Of a stretch of DNA of 20,077 nucleotides, positions 14,840 through 20,077 are shown in pieces (the first letter of the stretch is position 1; each line of letters starts with the position of its first letter). The stretch covers positions 1 to 20,077 of the forward strand of contig CABUDK010000021.1 in the NCBI GenBank assembly GCA_902490315.1, read 5' to 3'. The notes below the pieces were generated by a model. The model was not told the origin of the DNA. It was given only the letters and a program-made list of their open reading frames with translations, and did no database searches. This stretch comes from an uncultured Porphyromonas sp. Lineage in GTDB: Bacteria; Bacteroidota; Bacteroidia; Bacteroidales; Porphyromonadaceae. The position numbers and the translations under genes were made by a program.

Positions 14840-16315
14840 TTACTGCTGGCTTAGAGCTGCGTGCATATTGGCAGCAGCCTTGCGTCCGTCACCCATAGCG
14901 AGGATGACTGTCGCACCTCCACGGACGATATCGCCACCAGCGTAGACCTCTTTGATAGAGCTCTGGTTCTGCTCGTTGACGATGACAGTCCCCTTGGGCG
15001 AAACTTCCAGACCCTGAAAGGAGCGTGGTATGAGTGGGTTCGGCGAGACACCGATGCTCACGACGACGACATCTACATCTACCTCATCGATAGCTCCGGG
15101 TATGGGGACCGGCTTGCGACGACCATCGGGTGTGGGGTCGCCTAGCTCCATGCGCTGTAGCTTCATACGGCACACTTTGCCCTTTTCGTTGCCCTCGTAC
15201 TCGATGGGACTGTGGAGTGTGAGGAACTCAACGCCCTCTGCCTTAGCATGTAGGATCTCCTCATGACGTGCAGGCATCTCCTCCTCACTACGACGATAGA
15301 CGATCATGGCACGCTTAGCTCCAAGGCGGAGCGCCGTACGAACTGAGTCCATAGCGGTGTTACCACCACCGATCACTGCGACCACGTCTCCCTTATAGAT
15401 AGGCGTCTCAGCACCCTCGGTACCAGCCCCCATCAGGTTGACACGGGTGAGGTACTCGTTAGAGCTCATGACGCCGGCGAGGTTTTCGCCAGGGATGTTC
15501 ATAAAGTTGGGCAAACCAGCACCACTACCCACGAAGATGCCTACGAAGCCCATCTCCTGTAGCTGCTCATAAGAAAGTGTACGCCCTACGACCACGTTCG
15601 TCTCAAAGTGTACGCCCATCTGCTCTAAGATCTTGAGCTCGGCGTTGACGACGCGTAGCGGTAGACGAAACTCGGGGATACCATACTTCAGTACGCCACC
15701 GACCTCGTGCAGGGCTTCAAAGACGGTCACCTCGTAACCCCAGCGAGCCATATCGCCAGCGAAGGAGAGTCCGGCGGGACCACTACCGATGACGGCAATC
15801 TTCTTTCCATTTTTTGGTGCCATTTCGGGTAGCTCGTATAGCCCATGCTCTCGCTCATAGTCTGCCACAAAGCGCTCCAGATAGCCAATGGCGACGGCAT
15901 CGCGCTTCATCTTCTCCGTGTAGATACAGTGCTTCTCACACTGCTTCTCCTGAGGGCATACACGACCGCACACAGCGGGCAGTGAGCTACTCTCACGGAT
16001 GATGTGCGCAGCGGCGGCAAAGTCTCCACGCTCTACGTTTTTGATAAATGAGGGGATATTGATAGATACGGGGCAACCCTCCATACAAGAGGGATTGGCA
16101 CAGTCGAGACAGCGAATAGCCTCCTGACGAGCCTCAGCCTCGGTGAGACCACAGTTGACCTCCTTGGTTAGACTGTGCGCACGCTCGTGTGGATCGACCT
16201 CAGTCATCTTGACTCGAGGTATAGCCATGCGCTCCTTGCCGGTATGTGCCTTGCGAAGCTCCTCGCGCCAAGGTTCGTTGCGACGAGCAGTGATCAGATC
16301 CTTTTGTTCTGACAT
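14840..16315 (-). CDS. nfnB: NfnB: large subunit of NADH-dependent ferredoxin:NADP+ oxidoreductase (GltD-like)
   Basis: A 491-residue flavoprotein. Its N-terminal domain holds two sets of cluster-type cysteines: Cys69, 72, 77, 81 and Cys116, 120, 126, 130. An FAD-binding GSGPAG (177-182) and a second dinucleotide site (VAVIGGGNTAMD) follow, then the usual C-terminal GGDIVRGGATVILAMGDGRKAA segment. Alone it could be annotated as glutamate synthase small subunit, but no GltB is nearby, and the partner 31 bp upstream is the NfnA/SudB type. From family knowledge, the NfnAB complex bifurcates electrons from two NADPH to NAD+ and ferredoxin, or runs in reverse, in the cytoplasm of anaerobes. The pair supplies NADPH or reduced ferredoxin. 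The specific substrates here are inferred from the pair. Confidence 0.88.
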   Translation of the reverse strand: MSEQKDLITARRNEPWREELRKAHTGKERMAIPRVKMTEVDPHERAHSLTKEVNCGLTEAEARQEAIRCLDCANPSCMEGCPVSINIPSFIKNVERGDFAAAAHIIRESSSLPAVCGRVCPQEKQCEKHCIYTEKMKRDAVAIGYLERFVADYEREHGLYELPEMAPKNGKKIAVIGSGPAGLSFAGDMARWGYEVTVFEALHEVGGVLKYGIPEFRLPLRVVNAELKILEQMGVHFETNVVVGRTLSYEQLQEMGFVGIFVGSGAGLPNFMNIPGENLAGVMSSNEYLTRVNLMGAGTEGAETPIYKGDVVAVIGGGNTAMDSVRTALRLGAKRAMIVYRRSEEEMPARHEEILHAKAEGVEFLTLHSPIEYEGNEKGKVCRMKLQRMELGDPTPDGRRKPVPIPGAIDEVDVDVVVVSIGVSPNPLIPRSFQGLEVSPKGTVIVNEQNQSSIKEVYAGGDIVRGGATVILAMGDGRKAAANMHAALSQQ

Positions 16316-16346
16316 TGTAATATGTGGTTAGCTCAGTGTGATACGA

Positions 16347-17132
16347 TTACTTTTTATAGGTATTCAGACGCATCAGTAGCTCGTCAAAGTCTACCTGGTG
16401 AGCGTCAAACTCAGGTCCGTCGACGCATACGAAGCGTGTCTTGCCTCCGACGGTGATACGACAAGCACCGCACATGCCAGTGCCGTCAACCATGATGGTA
16501 TTGAGAGAGGCGGTGGTGGGGATGTTATACTTCTTAGTTAGCAGAGCGACAAACTTCATCATGATGGCGGGCCCAATCGTTACGCAGAGGTCTACCTTCT
16601 CACGCTTGATGACAGACTCGACCCCATCGGTCACAAGTCCCTTAGTCCCATAGGAGCCATCATCAGTCATGATGATGATCTCGTCAGCAAACTCTCTAAA
16701 CTCCTTCTCTAGGATGATGAGTTCCTTAGTACGTGCCGCAGCGACGACGATCACCTTATTGCCAGCAGCCTTGAGTGCCCGAGCGATAGGGTAGAGTGGT
16801 GCCATACCGACACCACCACCAGCACAGACTACGGTGCCAAAGTTCTCAATATGTGTGGCTTGTCCTAGTGGGCCCACGATGTCGTGGATCATGTCTCCAG
16901 CGTTCAGAGCGACCAGTCGCTGAGAGGACTCGCCGACTGCCTGAACGATCAGCGTGATCGTGCCGGCATCTACATCAGCATCGGCAATAGTGTAGGGTAC
17001 GCGCTCACTATGGTCGGTGACACGTACGATGACAAAGTGTCCAGCACGGCGTGACTTGGCAATCAGGGGTGCCTCGACAACCAGCTTGGCTACTTTTTCG
17101 GAGAGAAAAGTCTTACTGACTATACGATTCAT
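16347..17132 (-). CDS. nfnA: NfnA: small FAD/[2Fe-2S] subunit of ferredoxin:NADP+ oxidoreductase (SudB-like)
   Basis: A 261-residue ferredoxin-NADP+ reductase-like protein. The FAD domain (about 1-98) carries RVPYTIAD, and the NAD(P)-binding domain (about 99-210) starts with VVCAGGGVGMAPLYPIA. A C-terminal [2Fe-2S] motif follows: VDGTGMCGAC...FVCVDGPEFD, with Asp216, Cys221, Cys224 and Cys236. Known NfnA proteins use three Cys plus an Asp, which fits. It is often annotated as sulfide dehydrogenase subunit beta or a dihydroorotate dehydrogenase electron-transfer subunit, but the adjacent nfnB makes the Nfn complex the best reading. It is the first gene after a 91-bp gap that contains a perfect TAnnTTTG element, so it probably heads the nfnA-nfnB-priA-DUF3078-tgt run. 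Confidence 0.88.
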   Translation of the reverse strand: MNRIVSKTFLSEKVAKLVVEAPLIAKSRRAGHFVIVRVTDHSERVPYTIADADVDAGTITLIVQAVGESSQRLVALNAGDMIHDIVGPLGQATHIENFGTVVCAGGGVGMAPLYPIARALKAAGNKVIVVAAARTKELIILEKEFREFADEIIIMTDDGSYGTKGLVTDGVESVIKREKVDLCVTIGPAIMMKFVALLTKKYNIPTTASLNTIMVDGTGMCGACRITVGGKTRFVCVDGPEFDAHQVDFDELLMRLNTYKK

Positions 17133-17200
17133 AGCGTTGTGTGATATGATATAAGCTAATCAAGAATGGTCTCGATAGGGTACCTAGAGGTAGGTATTGC

Positions 17201-17208
17201 CAAAGGTA
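17201..17208 (-). promoter_or_regulatory. Candidate promoter -7 element upstream of nfnA (TACCTTTG)
   Basis: On the minus strand TACCTTTG matches the Bacteroidota consensus TAnnTTTG perfectly. It would give a leader of about 60 bases before the nfnA ATG at 17132. The -33 region has no clear TTTG. A small inverted repeat, TACCTAGAGGTA (17181-17192), lies in the predicted leader just after the start site. Confidence 0.5.
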
Positions 17209-17223
17209 CGACTTTTTCACCAC

Positions 17224-18921
17224 CTAGCCACTAATTCTACTAGAGTTTGCATTTCGTAGCTCGATGATCCGCACACTGTAAGGGGCTAGCTCTATAGTCA
17301 GCGGAGCCCATGGCTGGAAGGCGTAGAGCTGCTCTTGGGGAGCTTCTAGATAGGTGTGTGTCGTCACACGCATCAGTTGCTGCGGGTCATCACGCTCCTT
17401 CGAGACTGGGAGGAAGAGTGGATAGCGCTGTCGGTCGGCCGTAAAGTTGCTTAGGACGGCTATCCCGATCGTGTCGCGGGTCTGTTGCTCTGCGGGATCT
17501 AGTAGTCGTAGGTAACCATAGGTGCGCTCAGCATTGAAGCCTCCCCACCGACGAGCCTGCTCCTGTATCGAGTGAAAAGCTCCCCTCAGTATGACTGGGT
17601 GCTGCGCCCATTGCATCAGCCGAAGATAGCTCTGAAAGATCGGGTCGGCAGGGTCACGATGACCTAGAGCGGGGATGCTCCAGTAGTCAAAGATCGTGGT
17701 ACGCCCGTCAGTACCGCTGTATCCCTCGGCATCGACGCCTCTCTCTCCATACTCCTGCCCAGCGTAGAGAAGTAGGGGGCTAGGGGTAGCGAGCGCAAGC
17801 AGCGTCATGGCGGTGAGCCCTCGTTGTGCTGAGTCGGCAAAGTAAGGCGAGGCAAGACGCACCTCGTCGTGGTTTTCTAGGAAGTAGAGTAGCGTGTCGG
17901 GAGCGTACTCCTTATTATTATGGATGAGTTGCTCTTCGATAGCGGACTCCGAGCGCTCCTGAGTGATCACTTGGTAGAGCGTGTCGTAGAGTCCGCTCTT
18001 GTCATAGAGTAGGTCGAAGGCTCCCTCCTCTAAGTACTTGTGGTAGTTGTCTATCTGGTAGATCTCTGCGATGAAGGTGACGGGATACTGCTCCTGTACC
18101 TGCGGTATGACCCAGTGCCAAAACTCCACTGGCACCATCTCGACCATATCACAGCGAAAGCCGTCTACCCCCTCGGCAGCCCAGTAGCAGAGTATGTCTC
18201 GCATCTTCAGCCACGTGGCAGGCGTCGGGTCAAAGTGTGAGATCCGAGAGCCATCGGGGCGGTAGTCCACGCCATAGTTCAGCTTGACCGTCTCGTACCA
18301 ATCGTTGGCTGAGGGAGTGGCAGACCAGCAGTCATTACCCGTGACACGCGCCGGCTCCTCGTGATAGCTAGAGGAGCGATTGGGTAGCTGAAGCGAAGTG
18401 CCAGGTAGGTAGTAGAAGTTGTTGTTCGGATCAAACGCTTTGCTCCTGTTATCCTTAGCTCCCAGCGGAGTAGCCCCCTGGGGCGTGTGAGTGCCGTCAT
18501 ACTGTCGTGATACATGGTTAGGGACAAAGTCTATGATCACTTTTAATCCATGACGATGGCAGCGCTCTACAAAAGAGCGAAACGTCTCTCGTCGCCTCAT
18601 CGGCTCTCGCACGATGGTCGGGTGTACGTCGTAGTAGTCGGTGATGGCGTAGGGCGAGCCAGCCTGCCCCTTGACAATGTCGGGGTGCTGGTCAGGACAG
18701 TCAGTCCAGCTATGCAAAGGTGTCTGGGTGGCGTGGCGTATGATCCCTATCGGCCACAGGTGAGAGACTCCTAGCGAAGCGAGGTAGTCAAGCGCTGCAT
18801 CGTCAAAGTCTTCGAGCGTGCCAGTCCCGTTTTGCTCTAGCGGACCATGAGGCGTCAGCTGAGCGTGAGCCTTTTTATTACCCCATAGACGTACTAGCGT
18901 GGAGTAGATGATGGTGCGCAT
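17224..18921 (-). CDS. Cytoplasmic GH13 alpha-amylase-family glycoside hydrolase or transferase
   Basis: A 565-residue enzyme with a complete GH13 barrel. Region I is DFVPNH (131-136), region II GFRCDMVEM with nucleophile Asp258, region III FIAEIY with acid/base Glu286, and region IV ENHDE with His351 and Asp352. The early SPYAITDYYDV (89-99) matches the alpha-amylase entry motif, and an all-beta domain follows from about 460. No signal peptide is present, so it acts in the cytoplasm, presumably on glycogen or maltodextrin. Substrate and subfamily cannot be read from these motifs. Its start lies 3 bases after the stop of the patatin gene, which suggests translational coupling. If the organism is an asaccharolytic Porphyromonas, an internal storage glucan is the likeliest substrate. 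Confidence 0.9.
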   Translation of the reverse strand: MRTIIYSTLVRLWGNKKAHAQLTPHGPLEQNGTGTLEDFDDAALDYLASLGVSHLWPIGIIRHATQTPLHSWTDCPDQHPDIVKGQAGSPYAITDYYDVHPTIVREPMRRRETFRSFVERCHRHGLKVIIDFVPNHVSRQYDGTHTPQGATPLGAKDNRSKAFDPNNNFYYLPGTSLQLPNRSSSYHEEPARVTGNDCWSATPSANDWYETVKLNYGVDYRPDGSRISHFDPTPATWLKMRDILCYWAAEGVDGFRCDMVEMVPVEFWHWVIPQVQEQYPVTFIAEIYQIDNYHKYLEEGAFDLLYDKSGLYDTLYQVITQERSESAIEEQLIHNNKEYAPDTLLYFLENHDEVRLASPYFADSAQRGLTAMTLLALATPSPLLLYAGQEYGERGVDAEGYSGTDGRTTIFDYWSIPALGHRDPADPIFQSYLRLMQWAQHPVILRGAFHSIQEQARRWGGFNAERTYGYLRLLDPAEQQTRDTIGIAVLSNFTADRQRYPLFLPVSKERDDPQQLMRVTTHTYLEAPQEQLYAFQPWAPLTIELAPYSVRIIELRNANSSRISG

Positions 18922-18924
18922 AGC

Positions 18925-19842
18925 CTACGCTTTGGTCTCCTGAGAGAGTAGATCGATGATCTCTCTAAACTGCTCCTCCTCTTCGTACGCCTTGCTGATG
19001 AGCTGGTAGCCAATGTCTGAGATGATGTCTACGGGAGATACATCGTAGGCGCCAAAGTGTGAGAGTAGGGGCGACTGGAGTACGACGTCGCACAGCTCTA
19101 GGTCGATAGTCACATTGGCGCGCATCATAATGCGAATGAGACGATCGGAGAGACGAAGTATGTTTTTCGTAGGCGTATTGTCCACCTCCGGGCTTAGGTT
19201 GATCCCTAAGAGGAAGTCACACGACTCACGGATAGGACGTGCGGGGAGATTCATAAAGACCCCTCCATCGACATACTGCTCGCCATCGATGACAATCGGC
19301 TCGAAGAGGATTGGTATCGAGCAGGATGCCACCACGGCAGAAGCTAGGTCACCCTCTGTAAAGTCACGCGCCTCGGCTCTATTGAGATTGGTTGCGATGA
19401 TGTGCATTGGGATCGGTAGATCCTCAATGCGCTCATGCCGTAGGGTCTCCTTGAGGAATTGTCGATACTTATTGGTCTTGAGCAGAGAGAGCCTAGGAGT
19501 CGTCAGCGAGGTCATATTCATGAAGCCAAAATGTGACGATAGGTCATAGATCTCCTCACTGCTGTAACCGTCTGCATAGAGAGCCCCCATGAGCGAACCG
19601 ACACTAGTCCCAGCGATGATGTCAGGCCGTACGTTATGCTCTTCTAGAAAGCGAAAGATGCCGATGTAGGCTAGTCCACGAGCACTACCTCCACAGAGAG
19701 CTAGACCGAAGGTGGGACGCTTGCCGTAGGTCCATGTGCGGACACGCTCTACCAGCTTATCGAGAGAGGTAGATATGAGGGCAGAGCTGCGCTCGATGAG
19801 ACGCTCTCCCTGAGCTTTCAGATCAGAAGGATTGATTGTCAT
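18925..19842 (-). CDS. Patatin-like phospholipase (RssA-type)
   Basis: A 305-residue patatin-domain protein. The oxyanion-hole glycines are in LCGGSARG (49-56), nucleophile Ser80 is in GTSVG (78-82), and the dyad Asp192 is in VDGG. Together they form the complete Ser-Asp catalytic dyad of the family. The first 40 residues are an amphipathic, charged stretch with no signal peptide, so a cytoplasmic or membrane-surface location is likely. Members hydrolyse acyl esters of phospholipids, but the physiological substrate here is unknown. It sits 11 bp after the end of the preceding partial gene and 3 bp before the GH13 gene. There is no obvious metabolic link between lipase and amylase. Confidence 0.9.
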   Translation of the reverse strand: MTINPSDLKAQGERLIERSSALISTSLDKLVERVRTWTYGKRPTFGLALCGGSARGLAYIGIFRFLEEHNVRPDIIAGTSVGSLMGALYADGYSSEEIYDLSSHFGFMNMTSLTTPRLSLLKTNKYRQFLKETLRHERIEDLPIPMHIIATNLNRAEARDFTEGDLASAVVASCSIPILFEPIVIDGEQYVDGGVFMNLPARPIRESCDFLLGINLSPEVDNTPTKNILRLSDRLIRIMMRANVTIDLELCDVVLQSPLLSHFGAYDVSPVDIISDIGYQLISKAYEEEEQFREIIDLLSQETKA

Positions 19843-19853
19843 ATCAGTTTCAT

Positions 19854-20077
19854 TTAGGTGGTCAAGGGTTTTCTACCCAGAGGAAGGTCAGCCAAGAGTG
19901 TCGTCAGGGGCGGCTCTACGAAGGCACGACGCGAAGCAACCACCAGCTCCCACTCCTCGGCAAACTGCTGCTGTGTGAGCATGTGGTTACGATGTCCCGA
20001 GCGATCCATACGATCGAGGAGGTACCCCACGGTCAGCAGGTCGGGATCGACGGCTAGGTTGTAGTGTAGCTCCTTGT
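19854..20077 (-). CDS. C-terminal fragment of an unidentified protein (5' end outside window)
   Basis: On the minus strand one frame is open from the right edge to a TAA at 19856-19854 and encodes 73 residues (KELHYNLAVDPDLLTVGYLL... ending GRKPLTT). The other two minus frames contain stops. Codon choice and the mix of charged and hydrophobic residues look like a real protein end. The close spacing to the patatin start (11 bp) supports an operon. The family is not recognisable from this fragment; it looks helical and soluble. Confidence 0.6.
   Translation of the reverse strand, partial: KELHYNLAVDPDLLTVGYLLDRMDRSGHRNHMLTQQQFAEEWELVVASRRAFVEPPLTTLLADLPLGRKPLTT

Noticed and set aside
14840..16315. 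Annotation as glutamate synthase small subunit (gltD)
   Set aside because: The NfnA/SudB-type partner directly upstream and the absence of a large subunit gene make NfnB the better call, although the sequence families overlap.
19115..19549. 144-codon plus-strand open frame
   Set aside because: It is the antisense shadow of the patatin gene, with an Arg/Ser-rich translation.

Overview
The window looks like a chromosomal segment from a Porphyromonas-type Bacteroidota, probably near the P. asaccharolytica/uenonis group. The grounds are FimA/Mfa-type lipoprotein fimbrillins, DUF3575, DUF3868 and DUF3078 proteins, a TPR-containing hybrid two-component regulator, TAnnTTTG promoter elements and moderate GC. 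The species is inferred. Every gene I can support is on the minus strand, so transcription runs from high to low coordinates. I saw no tRNA, rRNA, insertion sequence or CRISPR array.

Right part (about 20077 to 17224): the tail of an unidentified gene, then a patatin-like lipase and a cytoplasmic GH13 alpha-amylase-family enzyme only 3 bases apart. Next (17132 to 9608) is a possible long operon. It holds nfnA and nfnB (electron-bifurcating NADH-dependent ferredoxin:NADP+ oxidoreductase), a full-length PriA whose helicase motor motifs are all degenerate, a DUF3078 outer-membrane protein, and tgt, which lacks the classical zinc cysteines. A hairpin follows tgt.

Left part (9383 to 1): a 957-residue sensor that combines TPRs, histidine kinase, receiver and AraC domains in one protein. 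Downstream lies a gene-free stretch of about 890 bp (5619-6509) packed with structure: two GC-rich hairpins, an array of GTTCC/GGAAC pentamers alternating every 11 bp, a 21-bp repeat, and three helically phased 15-bp direct repeats directly above a promoter-like TAATTTTG. A fimbrial operon follows: DUF3575 barrel, DUF3868/OmpA/TPR protein, Mfa1-type major pilin, FimB/Mfa2-type anchor, and a third lipoprotein fimbrillin cut by the window edge. A strong stem-loop separates the pilin from the anchor gene.

A working model, by inference: the hybrid regulator binds the three direct repeats to switch on the fimbrial operon, and the stem-loop after the pilin gene sets the ratio of pilin to anchor and tip proteins. 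The most unusual single protein is the PriA, which keeps its DNA-binding and zinc modules but has apparently lost ATPase function.
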